Under the pieces are notes generated by a model. The model searched no databases. It saw nothing but the letters and a program-made list of their open reading frames with translations, and was not told where the DNA came from. The translations under genes were made by a program, and so were the position numbers. Shown piece by piece: positions 27,101-42,100 of a DNA stretch of 64,000 bases. Source of the DNA: Zerene cesonia. Its lineage: Eukaryota > Arthropoda > Insecta > Lepidoptera > Pieridae. The stretch covers positions 4,650,001 through 4,714,000 of the forward strand of contig NC_052120.1 in the NCBI RefSeq assembly GCF_012273895.1. Reading direction: 5' to 3'. Position 1 is the stretch's first letter, and each line of letters opens with the position of its first letter.

Positions 27101-30100
27101 CGCTCGGGCCGTAGATAACCTTGTACGCCTTAATGAGTCCGTTAGCGGCCGCGAGAGGGGGGGAGACCCAGGACACGCGGATAGTTTGCGCAGTGAGAGT
27201 GGTGCAGAGCACGTCCTGTGGGGGGGCGGAAGGTGCGCCTTCAGCTGTGTACGCGCGGACCTCGTTCGACACTGGACCGGATCCCATCTTGTTGAACGCT
27301 TGCACTACGATCGAGTATTGGGTGTACGTTCTGGAATATGGGACAGCGATAAATGAATGTTTAAAATTTGTTTGGTAAATGATATGGACAACCATAATTT
27401 TTAATATGCAGGTAATTCACCTAGACTTTATAACATAAGTCAAGACTATAGTAATTTGTTGTAAAGCAAGAAACATGAAAATCTTTATAATGTAAGTATA
27501 TGCAGTTTGTATTATTCATCCAGGTCAAGATTATTTTTGATAAATAATATGTTCTTAATTTCATTCGAAAATAAAAATATGATAAACTCACTTCAGATTA
27601 AGAATGTCGAGGTGGTGTTCCTTGCCGGATTCCTTGGAAATATCAACAGTTTCAAATACGAAAGACTTGTTGCTTGACGCCAGTTTGTAACCAACATAAT
27701 ATCTGCAATCAAAAAAATATATAAAAGTTATTAATAATGACCTATTCGAGTAGTACAAAATTAAAATTATTGTAAATTAATAGCTTACCCTTGGAGTTCG
27801 CCATTCCAGTCCTGAGGTGGAGGTGGTTTCCAGGTAACTCTGAGGGTGTGTTTATCAGCAGCATCGACCTTGACATCTTGTGGCATTCCAGTGGGGGCTT
27901 CTTCAGCGGTGATGATGGTAACAGTTTCAGATGGTTCAGAGGTTCCCAGTTCGTTTTCGGCGACGATGCGAATATGATAAGCGGTGGCTGGTCTAAGGCT
28001 GAACACTCCGGCTTCAGTGGCATCTCCCGGGACAAGTACTCTGTAAATTTAGTAAAGGATGTCATAAATAAAAAATATTTATTATAATATACACTTGGTT
28101 ATCTCAAACTTCGTTTAAACAAAATTTTCCCTGGATCTATTGAATTTTTATCATTATTGTTGTGTTTTTTTATTATAAAAATGATCGATTAGATCATTTC
28201 ATTCATCATTACTTAAAATTCAGCAATTATAAATAAACTTAAAAAAACTAATATTTCATTGATTAATATAATTTTAATTTTACCTGTCAATATCTTTTTC
28301 CCAGTTGCCTTTAGCGCGTTTATATTCAATGAGGAACTTCTTAATAGGCGAATTTCCATCGTAGGGAGCAGCCCATGAGAGTTGTACAGTTCTTCCAGAT
28401 TTATCCAAAACCTTCAAACCGTATGGCGCTTCGGGAACCTCTGTAAGTAGGCGAATAAAGTTTTCGTTTCAATATTCAATTATATTATATATGCATAAAT
28501 TCAAATTTTATATCAACAATTGGAAATTCACCTTGAATAATCATGTTGATGCTAGTATCATCGGATCCAAATGCATTTGTGGCTACGCAAGTAAACAGGG
28601 CGCTGTCGGATCGTTCGGTGCGTCTGATGCTTAAATCGGATACAACACCACCTGGTAAGATTTCTTCGCGAATCGTGTATCGTGGGTCGGATTTGGGTTC
28701 GAGACGTTTGTTGTTCATATTCCAGATAATACCAATTGGCTGAAAGATAGAACATAACATATTACAAAAATATGAATTTTGGCGCTAGAATATATTGAAT
28801 CCTCGAATCTATCTCTATTTAAAGATCTATGTTCAATAATACCTTTTCACCCTTAGCTTGGCATTGCAAAACAGCAGGTTCACTTCGGCGAGCAGTTTGG
28901 TTGCGCATCTTAATCTCGAATTGGGGTGGAGCTGAAAAGGAGAAGAAATAAAAAAGTTTATTTTGCAAAGGAGACTGTAAATTACAATTATTTTTTCTTT
29001 AGAGAAATACGTACCTTGAACGCTAATAAGAATTACTGCAGATAATCCAGATCCAATTCCATTAACAGCTTCACAAAGATAGTAACCCTCATTTGTCTTT
29101 TGGATATTAGAAATAGTCAATGTGCCATCTTCAACTTTAACATTTGGGTTATTTGGTTTTAGGTCTTTGTAATCGCCTGGCGTATCACCTGTAATATATT
29201 TTATGATCTTTTTAATATTGTTAAGTAAATGTTTTTGTTATTAAATGTATATTTAATTTGTATTAATTACACTTCTATCGATTCAGGTACAAATTTAACA
29301 AGAGTTCGACTCACACTTGCAGTAATTTTTAATTCAGATATTCTTACCTTCAGCCCTCTTCCATGTGACCTGGGGCTTAGGGAAGCCATCAGCTTTACAT
29401 TCAACCTTAGCATCAGAACCTTGGGCAAAGGCTTTGTCAGTGGGTTCCAAAATCCAACGTGGGGGAACTAAAATATTTTCCAGTTTTATTAAAACAAAAG
29501 CTCCGATGTCATTACTTTTAATTTTGGTAAAAACAAAGTTATTAATTTTTTTTTTCACAATTGATACTTGTTTGTTGAAATGCATGAATTATCTGAAGTA
29601 TGTATTAAAAATGAGAGACAGTTTGTGCTATACACAACTAGTTCAGATCAACATTTTAAAGTACGTAAATTGGATTCAGTTCAGTAGCTTTTCCTTTTTT
29701 TATTAAATGGACTTTAAAAAATATAAAAAGATCGAGAACACATGGAACAATTTATTTCAGTAATAAATAACGTTTAATAGTATTATAAATATGTAAATAT
29801 TTAGGTACAAAAGAAATTGCTCCCATGTTCTAAGAAAAAGCTGGAAAATTTTAAAGCAAGATTGTATCTTTGATCAGGTTTTTAAAATTAAATTTAGCTT
29901 TTATATTATTTGGTTTAGCAATTGATTCATAGAATTTAATAATGTCACGGATAAATATTACGTGTTACCTTGTAATAACGATATTAAAATTTTCCAGTCT
30001 ATTGAATTAAAAGCCTCTATAGCAATAAATTATAAGAATTAAGTTAAACAAAAATAAATTTTGATAATTTATATAGACATTAATTAGCGATGACACGTAT

Positions 30101-33100
30101 GAAAAGCTTATGCTTTAGAAGCTTTTAACTTTGGTAACTATCGGTCATTGTAATATTGCAAATTTATTTAAAGCTAATCTAACTACAAATCATAACATAT
30201 AAAACAGGATTTATTAAAGAACCAAAATATACCAAGCGATAGCTGCAATATTTGATGAAATTATGTATTAGCAGGTATGTTAACATATATAATATTATAT
30301 TTAATTCTATGTTCATTTCTATTTTCTTTCATCAAATATTATGTTAGAAAAGCAACATGAAGCGAAATCAAAATGCAAATAAAAAACAAATCTAAGATAG
30401 GATAGTAAGGAAGGGAGAGGATATGGTAAAAAATGCAGGAAGGAAGTGGAAGAGGGGTGATGTCGTCGATGATAGCCGCAGTCGGTTCCTACACAGTACA
30501 GTTCTATCTTAGAGGTTTTTCAGTCAACTATTTTATAGATGAATTCTATTCGCGTTTTTTATTGTGTTAGATATACATTTAAATGCACTAATTCGATTGT
30601 GAGAGACGATATAACTGCCAATAATCTTTGTCTAAAGCACACATTATGTAAACTATGCAAAGCGTCGGCCGTGCTAGGAGGTTTTACTGATACCACTGAT
30701 AATACATGTGTTAAGTGTAAACATGTACCATGTACTTCTAACGAGGCGGAATAGTTGGAGGAGCCCGCAGCATTACGGGCAAGACATGTATACATGCCAG
30801 TATTTGACCACCCTGCTGGGTCAATCAGGAGAAGTGACGCCCTTTTTGCTATTTTAGTTGCTGTGACTTCGGCTAATTCTTTTAAGGGCTGCTCTTCAAA
30901 GTACCATTGGATATCAATTGGAAGATCACCTTCCGAAATTAGGCATGTCACTTGAGTGGCTTGGCCTGCATATAGCGGAGTTTCGAAGGAAAATGGAACT
31001 ATTCGCGGTAAAACTGGAACCAACCACAGAAATGTGGATTAATGTATTTATTAGCAAGCTGTTAGCAATTTGAGATTATATTATGTAAAGTAGTGTATAC
31101 GATTCAGGTATATATTGGTGCTGATTTGTGATGTTAGTTTCCTAAATATATATTTTCAGATTAATGATTTAATAGAATATATTCAAGGAATTTTGAAACG
31201 TGCCGTTAACGACGAGAGTCGCCGCATGTTCTGCGCGTCCGGCGGCGTTTTGCACAATGCAAGTGTAGTTTCCTTGATGGTTTGCGCTCACAGAATTTAT
31301 TGTAAGCACAGATGCACGGCGACCCAAAGGCGTTGTCATGATGTCACGGTGCATATTCGAATCGATCGTTTCGCTGCTAAAGGTCCATGAGATGTCTAGT
31401 GGTAAGTCACCCTTGGTCGCGAGGCAGTTAACAATCACCGCGTCTCCAGGGTTGGATGGAATGTCTCCAAATGTGAACGGCACTATCAAGGGCGGTACTG
31501 GGAGAGCAAAAATTGACAATAAAGCGAAACAGGACAATATTAAAGAAGTACGAGAGAATACAAGCGAAATATACTAGTAATAATTGTCCGCACCCCTTAC
31601 AACCAATTCACTTGTGTAAGAAACGACGCCTCCGGCGTTTTTTGCGGTACAATTATATACACCGGCATGCGTTGCAGCTATAGATTCTATTGTGAGGACG
31701 CTACTCCTTCGATCATTGTTGCTAAGTCTGATACCGGGTATGCCTCTAGTAGATTGATTATTAAGGGTCCATTCAATTTTAACAGGCTGATCACCATGAG
31801 TTATTATGCATTGTAATGCAAAATAATCTCCTAAGAAAGCCGGTTCCGGCCCAAAAGAAAAGGGTGCTATTTTTGGAGGAACTGAAACAAATTATTATTC
31901 TAGTTGATAAAATAAACTTTCTAATTTACTACCGGACGACTAACCATATACAACCAAGTCAGCTGAATAAGTAGTTCGACCAGCGCGATTTTCTCCAATG
32001 CATGTGTAAGAACCAGCATGCTTATCGTCCACTGACTCAATGATCAGTAAGCTACTTCGCTTCGAATTAGATATTAAATAATTATTATTTCTTTGCGATA
32101 TGAGTTGACTATTAAACGTCCAAGTTATCGTTAATGGAAGGTCTCCGAAATTTACAGTACATGCTACCTGCAAATACTCTCCCACGTTTGCTGGTTTTTC
32201 ACCGAATGAGAATGGCAATATATTAGGAGGTACTGAAAATATAATTTATAGTCAGTAATGGTGGTCAAAATAAGATGAACATAGAAAAGTATAAAAAATT
32301 AACTAAACCTATGATATGTCTAAGTACGCGGTAAAACTAAGCACCGTTAATTATTAATGATGAAGTATGTGAGTCAATTCCTGCTTCATTGTCGGCGACA
32401 CAAGTATAATTCCCTGCGTGACTATGTGCTACTGAACCGATACTGAGAATTGCACTTCTTTCACCAATATTAAATACTGTAACTCCTGATCTAGGTTTGA
32501 TTGGTTCACTATCGAAAAGCCAACGTAACTGTAGGGGGTGATCTCCTTCAATTACGGAACAAGCTGCTGTAACCACTTGGCCAGAATTCAGGGCGACTTC
32601 TCCGAATGAAAATGGTTGGACCACGGGAGGAACTAAATAGAAAGCAAGCTTATATTAGTTTCATTTACGTATTAATACCGATTACGTTGAGACCAACTGT
32701 GTGGTTTACGGTCCCGGCTTTGTTGCTTGCCGTGCAAGTGTAGTTCCCACTGTTTATGTCCGTTACTACTGGGATGTCTAGCACTGATACGCGTTCACTT
32801 AGTTTTGTTGTCTTAACACCCAATCTACGTGTTATGAATTGCCCTTGAAAACTCCAAGATATGGTAAGAGGAATATCGCCTTTAGGTACATGACAGTCGA
32901 GGTGGACAGATTCTCCTGCAAACACAGCTTCGTCCAACTCGAATGGTTTGATGTGAGGGACGACTGAGCAAAGAAAAATACACATAGTTAGATTTATATA
33001 TAAGTATATATACATGCTTTTATATTTATTTGAAATACCCTTGACATGAAGAGAAGTGGAATATCTATCTTCTCCGGCTCTGTTTCTAGCTATACATGTA

Positions 33101-36100
33101 TAATTGCCACTATGAGCTCCGGTGACAGATGCGATAGACAAAAACGAAGTCTGTTCTGCCATCTTCATTGTTTTTATTCCACTATGAGTCGACAAATCTT
33201 GACCTTCGAAGGTCCACGAAAGAGACATCGGACGATCTCCCTTGCTCGCGTGACATGTCATTTGAACAGATTCTCCATAGTAAATTGATTCTTCAATCTC
33301 GAATGGCATTATATGGGGTGGAACTAACATAAAATAAAAATAAAAATGAATACTACAAGTAAAACTAATAACGTGCATTTTTTAACGACGCCGTATATAT
33401 CTAGTTCACGAAATTCTAATAACAGTTAAGACGCCGTAGTACCATGAATATTGACGACAGCGGAATGATGTGCACGGCCAGCTCTATTACTTGCTGTGCA
33501 AGTATAATTCCCACTATGTTGACCCATAGCTGTTGGAATGCTAAGAACAGATGCTTTCTCTCCCAATTTTGTAGTAGTTATGCCCATATTATTATGGTAG
33601 GGAATTTCAACTCCTTGAAAACTCCATGATATTTGTAAAGGCCTATCTCCTTTCGATACGTGGCATGTAAGATGTACGGATTCTCCGGCGAATATAGACT
33701 CTTCTACTTCAAACGGGTTTATGTATGGGACCACTTTAAGTAAGATACGAAAGTATTAATTATTGAAAAATTAAGGAATACGGATAGGAATAACTTAAAA
33801 TAGTTTGTCGATTAAATTAAGCAAAGTTTGCCACTACACAAATCTGTATGTACCAATAACTTTAAGTGTGGTAGTATATGAAGTTCTGCCTGCACGATTT
33901 TTTGCAATACATGTATAGTTTCCACTGTGGGATCCCGTAACCGATGGCAGCACTAGGACGGATGTACGGTCACCGACCTTTGAAAAATTTCCTAGCTCTC
34001 GTGAAAGTAAATGTCCATTGAAATCCCACCGTATTTCCAGGGGCGTATCTCCCTTGGATATATGGCACATCATCTGAACGGATTCACCAGAAAATAAGGC
34101 TTGATCGACGTCGAATGGTAAAATGTTTGGTGTAACTGTACAAAAAATGAATATGAGCAATAAAAAGAAAAAAAAAATGGCAATTAAAAGTACTCAACAA
34201 GCTTACGTTGCTATAAGACATCAATAGAGAATTCGTGCTTATTCCCCATTGGCATCTTGTAGCACAGTACAGCTATAAAAATAAAATACGATGGTTGATG
34301 ACATAAATGTAACTGACCATGAACGTTAAGGACAGTGGAGTGGTTAGTGGAGCCGGCACTATTGGTAGCTACGCAGGTGTAGTTGCCACTGTGGCTTGCG
34401 GTAGCCGCAACAATTGAAAGAAAGGAAGTTCGCGATGTCATTTTTGTTGTCATTATGCCGAGATGCGATGATGAATTTTCAAACCCATGAAAATGCCATT
34501 TGATGTCAAGGGGTAAATCGCCCTTTGAAACGTGACAGTTGAGTTGTACCGATTCGCCGGCAAATACTGATTCATCCGCTTCAAAGGGCACGATGTACGG
34601 TAATACTGTTAATTTAGAAAGCCGAAATTAATTTTTAGGCAAGCGTGCAGCGTGCTAAGTTTGTGAAGGGGTTCAGGAGATACCATGAACATTGACTGAG
34701 GTAGAGTGAAGAGCGAGGCCGGCGTGGTTAGCAGCGTGACACGAATATTCGCCACTGTGACCGGCCATAGCACTAATTATTGTGAGTAACGACGTTCGTT
34801 GACCAATCTTCGTTGTAGTTATGCCCTCGTGAGAAGACAATTCTTTTCCGTGAAAGCTCCAAGTAATAGTTAAAGGTGTATCGCCTTTGGAAACGTGGCA
34901 AGTTAATTGTACGGACTCTCCTGCAAAAACTGGCTCCTCGGCCTCAAACGGAACGATGTGTGGAGGAACTGGCAAACGAAATAAAAAATAAATAAAATTA
35001 GAACCAAAAATGATAAGTACGTATTTTATACCCTGAACGTGTAGTGCAGCAGTGTGATTCGCGTATGCAACGATATTTGAAGCAGTGCAGGAATAATTTC
35101 CGCTATGTTTTTCAGTAACAGATGGAATAACGAGGATTGAACTTCTTGCTCCTACTTTCGTTACCGTGACAGCATCATTTTTTTGTAAAGATTTTCCTCG
35201 AAAGGACCATGTAAAGTCTATAGGAGTATCACCTTTGGGAGTGTGACACATTACTTGTATACTTTCACCATAAAATACAGCTTCATCAAATTCAAAGGGA
35301 GATATTATCGGAGCCACTGTAAAGTGAAATAATAATCTAATGGAATTACTAAACATAACTCTATCGGAATTTTGGAGAAACAACAAAATACGAAAAGCAG
35401 ACACGTGTTTACAATAAACGTATACCCTTGACATTGAGCGTTGCGTGATGGCTAGCCTTGGCAACTGTATTAGAGGCTGTGCATGTGTAATTGCCAGAAT
35501 GTTTAGCTGTAACGGCACCTACAATGAGTACTGAGCCCCTGTCTCCAGCATTAATGATATTTATGCCTGTCAGTGAACTCACATCGCCTTCACTAAAAGT
35601 CCACTTGAAATTTAAAGGCGTATCTCCTTTTGGTACATGACACATAACTTGAACTCCTTCACCGAAAAAAACTGATTCATCGAATTCGAAAGGCGTAATA
35701 ATAGGTGCCACTGAAATAAACGTGATGAAATTAAATGGACCTTAGATTATTACCATCATTTTCGTTTTTATAGCCCGCCAAAGTTACAGAGGAAGGAAGC
35801 TTAAAGGACAGGTAAAAAGGCATAAGAATCTATAGAACTACAAATTTAAACGATTTATACCATTAACAAAAAGTTGAGAAGTGTGGTTCAATACGCCTGC
35901 TTGGTTTTTCACAACGCAGGTGTAGTTTCCTTGGTTTTGGTGTGTAACTGACTCGATACTCAGTTGACTGGTCCGTTTTGTGTTCATTAAAGTAATTCCA
36001 ATATCCCCAGATTTTACTTTTTTTCCATTAAAATACCATTCTATTGTTAATGGTTGATCGCCTTTGCTGACTGTACACGTGACTAATACCATTTCCTGAG

Positions 36101-39100
36101 CATTGAATGAATCTTCGCCGAATTCGAAGGGGATAATTTGTGGCGGGACTGTGGTAGGAATAAGGGTATGAAAAAATTAATAAGCACATAAAAAATATAT
36201 GCAAAGTGTACCATTAACATAGAGTTCAGCCGTATGATTAGTGTTGCCCGCTTGGTTTTTGACCGAGCACGTGTAATTTCCCTGATTGTGGTGTGACACT
36301 GATTCTATTGTCAGTTGGCTAGTGCGTTTGGAATTTGTTAGTGATACGCCATTGGTCTCAGACCTGAGGGGAATCCCGTTGAAGTACCATCGTATACTTA
36401 AAGGTAAGTCGCCTTTGGTGACGGAGCAAATGACAACTACCATTTCTTGATCGTTGACAGGATCCGTTCCAAAATCGAATGGCATAATTTGAGGCGCAAC
36501 TGTCATTCAAATATAGAACATGATTAAAAACGTGTAATTACTTGATATTGCTTGCTTCATAGACATTATTGTGTAGGAGAATTAAAGAAATGGATTTGTG
36601 TAAGGAATGTATGTGAACGGTATGTATAAACAAAATACATAGAATAATAAAGTACGAAAAAGCAATTAGATATTATATTCATTGGTATTGGTACCATTGA
36701 CATTGAGGAGAGCACTGTGACTACTGCGACCGGCTTCGTTTTCAGCTATGCAAGTATAATTTCCGATGTGTTCATGTTGCACGTTCTCTATGCTTAATAT
36801 AGATATTCTCTTTCCATTTCTATTTATTAAAACGCCGTTTCCCGAGTTAAGTTGTGCATTATTAAGCTGCCAGTGAATTTTAAGAGGTAAATCACCCTTT
36901 CCTACAGTACACGTAAGGGACACAGTATCGCCTGCGTTCAAAGTTTCTTCACCAAAATCGAATGGTGTTACCTGTGGTACAACTGTTACAGTAAAATGAA
37001 TAAATATGTGGGACTATTTAAATACCATAGGATGTTGTATTTACATTTCTTATGATGTCATAGTTTTACGTTGTGGGATAGGGAAAGGGAGATTGATGCA
37101 ATTTTAATTGCGAGAAAATAAGCAAACATTAATTATATCTACTTTGAAAAGTTACCATTGACGACTAAATCTGTGGAGTAATTCGCATGACCCGCTTGGT
37201 TTGTAGCGGAACAAGTGTACACTCCCGTATGTACAAACGACACTGCGTCTATTGAGAGACTGCTCGATTTATGACCTATTTTAGCCACTGTTACGCCTTG
37301 TACATTGCTCATTGATTTTCCATTCAAGTACCACGTAATATTAATTGGTGCATCGCCTTTTGTCACCATACATTGAAGTCCGACTGTATCTCCCGCGTTG
37401 GCAGGCTCGTCACCGAAGGTGAAGGGATGGATTTGGGGTAATACTGTTAAAGAACACTACATCACTAAGCACGCAAATTAAGTAAGAATCAGAAGTAATA
37501 CTAAAAGATAGACCATTGACTTCTAGTGTTGCGCTATGGTTAACATGTCCGGCTAGATTTCCTACGTGACAGGCGTAAACTCCACGATGTGTTCCATTTA
37601 CGGAGTCAATGTTGAGAATTGACATTTTCCGGCTCATGCTTCCTATAGCGATTCCCAAACTATTCGCGGATGATATTATCTTTCCATTTAAACTCCACGA
37701 AAAATTTGCAGGCAGATCACCCTTGTTCATAACGCATTGGACAGAAGCGGTATCGCCTGCGTTTGCCGGTTCATCGCCGAAATCGAAGGGCATGATTTGA
37801 GGGGGGACTGTATAGTGAAAAAAGCACTAATATAAGAAAAAACACAAATAAAAGTACAGAAGCGAACCGTTAACACTAAGGAGAGTTGTATGATTAGTTT
37901 GGCCTGCTGTATTCCTTATTTCACAAGTGTACGACCCGCGATGCACCGCGTTGACAGCCTCAATATTTAATATTGATGTTTTCTTGCTAATTGTTGTAAG
38001 GATGACGCCGAGAGTATTGTGCGAATCAATAATTTCTCCATTGAAACGCCATTTGAATGTAACGGGCAGATCCCCTTTGCTCATTACACACGACACAGAT
38101 GCCGTTTCGCCCTCATTAAGCACTTCCTCTCCAAATTCGAACGGTGTTATTTGCGGGGGTACTAAGATAAAGAAGCTAATTGAATATAGGAGTTGGGATT
38201 TTTTTGGAATAAAGGATAGAAAACAAAAAACTTTGTAAGAAGTTATTTGAGTCGGTACCATTGACTTCAAGAACAGCGCTATGGTTAACTGAGCCAGCTG
38301 CGTTTGTTGCCACACAGGAAAAAGTGCCCCTATGGCTTCCATTCACGGAATCGATGTTCAATATGGAAGTTTTTTTGTTGATATTGGTTAAAACTATTCC
38401 CATATCATTGTGTCGGGATACGATTTGTCCATTAAATATCCAGGAGATATTGAGAGGTTGGTCACCCTTACTCACAGCGCAAGAGATGGATGCCATGTCT
38501 CCAGCGTTTGCTGGTTCGTCGCCAAATTCAAAAGGCAGTATTTGTGGGGGAACTGAACAAATAGTTAATTTAATTTCATAAGAGTATATGTTGTGTGGTA
38601 CAGGGGTAGCTTTGGCGGGTATAAATATTTATAATTCACCCTAGTAACATATCACACCCTATAATAGGCATTAAATGTAAATAACCTGAAAAAAATTGCA
38701 TTAATTCTTATTTCTATAATTGAAGTAATGTTATAATGAACAAAATATTAAATATATCAAAAACATGTTTGATAGTGTTGACATAAATAAATACAGTATT
38801 ATGTAAACTTAGGTAGCGATATATAACATTACTTTTCTCGAAGAATGCTGAGATATGATTTTAATTCATAAAAAACTGTTATTACTTATAAAAATGACTT
38901 CTTTTACTTCATACAAGTGTATGTATTTCCAAAAAATAATCTCAGTTTAATCGCTTACTTTTATAACTGGGATTCGAACCCAGTTCCAATCTGTAACTTA
39001 CCACATTGCCATTTAGATGATATTTTTTAAAATAAATTTTATTAAAATTCTGTTTCAAGTAAGCAATGAATTCTTCATTTCATATATTCGAATAATACAA

Positions 39101-42100
39101 AAACACATGAGAATTGTTATGAACATGAAAGTTTTTGAAATTTTAAGTGTGTATTGCATTGACTTTTTTAACTTAAAAGTATAAATAACGTTATTTAAAT
39201 TTATTTTGTTACATTTTACTCCTATTTTACGATATTAATATATATTTTTTTACTATTTACTTACAGCTTTAAATATGAGTTTAATAAAATCATTATTCTC
39301 GAGCAGTGGCAAACAGAATAACTATTTATATCAATACACGCTTAAATTTTGTACAGATTATTTGAGAAAATTTTTCTAAGCAACGACAATAATTTAAACA
39401 TACTCTTGAGCTTAAAATGTGATCATATTATATTGTGAATAAATTACTATTTCATAGAAAATAACAAATATTGAAAAATGATTGTCGTCACATGTTATCC
39501 TCTCTCAGAGGAAAAATCTCTATTTTTTATTCAGATCAGATTAGGTCTTCAATGTACCTAGTCTAAATTTATTGTAAATATAAATGCGATCAATATAAGA
39601 ATATTATTTTGTGAACCTACAAAAATGGAAACTTCCAGAATATTTTAAAAGATATTTTGAAAACATTCCAAAATTTTAAGCGATTATATATTAATAATAT
39701 GCAATTAAATATTTTATTTGTGATAATAAATAGAAAGTTAAGAAACTGGTTTATTCGTAGATGCTCATATATTGTATCATGGTATTTTATGCTTTATCCT
39801 TTTTTTTTCGACATACATTTCAGTATATAAATAATAAATTCTCTTATTATTATATACGCCTTTACTATACTGAAAATTACAATTTAAGTATGATATTACT
39901 TTGATCGCATTATATTACCAAATTATGTATGTGTGAAATAATATAAACAATTTTTTTATCATCTTTGATTGATATTATAAAATTCATTTGAATATGACTG
40001 ACTGCTAGCTGCATATATTTTGCCTATACGTTCTGTGTGTAAAATACTCTTATAAAAGTACTTAGAAATAACCGTTATTTACCCCCCATTTATAAAAAAA
40101 AATGTATACAAAATTGACACTAAAATTGTTTATACTATCCACTCACTTGGAGGTACATGCGTTCATGTATCCGCAATGAAATAGTCACAAAAATATATGA
40201 ATATAATATAGGAACGTACCCATAACTTGCAGTTCGAGTTGTCCTCGGGCGCTGTAGCCCTGCGAGTTCTTGGCGACGCACGTGTACGTGGCCTGGTCGC
40301 TCATTCGCTCCACGTTCTCGATCACCAGCGTGCCGTTGGGGAACACCTTCTGTTTGCGGTTGATCGGTAGCACGCTGGAATTTCACGTTTCGTATATTAA
40401 TAAAAATAATATATAGTGTGCTTATAACAAATACTTACTTAATTGTCAACCATGGTATATACGAATACTAATTTTGAAATGACTAATATTACAGTGTAAG
40501 AGATTTATCAAAATAATTGACTTAGTGATGGTTGCAAATCCTCACCAGACAATAAGACTTAATTATGTACTTAATCGTGTGTTTATTGATACTAATATAT
40601 CCTCCTAACAATCTCTAGACCCAACAACTGTAATGAAACACGATTACATTGAATGTACACTTATTTTTTTTATATAATCTGTTGTTGCATATAATCTGTT
40701 TATATATCCTCCTAACAATCTCTAGACCCAACAACTGTAATGAAACACGATTACATTGAATGTACACTTATTTTTTTTATATAATCTGTTGTTCTGTGTG
40801 TGTTGAAAAAAATGTTTTTTTACTTTCTATATGGTACTTACCGTCCATCACGTTCCCACACAATAGAGTCAATAGGGTATCCGGCCACAGGGCAGTGCGC
40901 GATGAGGGTGTCTCCAGCGACGACGGGGCGTTTCTTCATCGGTCGCACGTAGGGAAGGCCGTACACGTTAACGCGGGCCGAGTGGGATGCGCTGCCGACC
41001 TGAAAATGGGATAATTTGGATTTCAATTGTTGAGCAATACGAAATTAATATGGAATTAATATCGGCCCATGCATGTTTCTACAGTAACATAAATATGGAA
41101 TATAAATGACGTCAATTACACTTTTTACAAATAACTTTCCATTGAAAAAAATTTAAAATCAGCATTTTATTAAACTAGCGGGTAGTCAATAAATCCTTCA
41201 AATAGTAAATAATAGAGTATGTGTGTATATATGTATGTCTGGCATCGAAACAAGTAACGTTACCTTGCTAGACGCGATGCAAGAGTACAATCCACCGTCA
41301 TTAGTGTGCACAGAGGAGATATTCAAATGGGATTCCACGTTTCCGTCGGCGGTGACAAATTGTCCGATTTGCAGTCTCTCCCCGCTGTTGAGCTTGTCGC
41401 CGTCGAGTTGCCAGGCGATGTCGGGGGTGGGGTTGCCAGATGCAACGCACTTGAGGCGTAGAGATGGTCCAGAGCGGAGGGTCTGTTCGGAGAAGCTGTG
41501 GCGGATTTGGGGTGGTTCGACTGAAATTATTTTTTTTTTTGTTGAGTATCTAATCGTATTTCTGCTGTACAATGTAATAATTGTTTTTTTTTGTTTATAA
41601 TTCGAATAACGACTGTGGATGTTATAGATTTAAAACCTAACTACATTACGGGTTTACGTTATCCTAGTTTTTCGTTGCGACTCACAGAAAGTCTAGTTAG
41701 AATATACAAGGATGAAACAGATAATTACAAAAACCTGTTCTGTAACGCATAAAAGGAAACGGGTCTACATATATTTTCATATTAAAGAAAGTATTTCATT
41801 TTAAATGTGTCTTAGAGTCGATTTTTCAATTCATCCAATAAAGTATAACACAGATGTGAAAGTTTTACTGTAAAATATAAAAAGACGGGCAATTCAAATA
41901 TTTTTGATCGGGTTGTTTGGTATGAAGTATATGAGATGAATAAATTTTAAGTAAATTTTGAAAAATCAGCTCTCGTTGAATTAAATTTGAATATTGTGGA
42001 GCTTGAATAAAATAAGTTAGTATTAATGTATATCGTCCATTAATATACACAATAAATCAAAAGGTTTATTTAAATTAAAGTTATTGTAATAATAACAGTA

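Noticed and set aside
38950..39025. Possible tRNA gene on the minus strand
   Set aside because: A and B boxes are present but the acceptor stem does not pair; interpreted as a tRNA-derived SINE.
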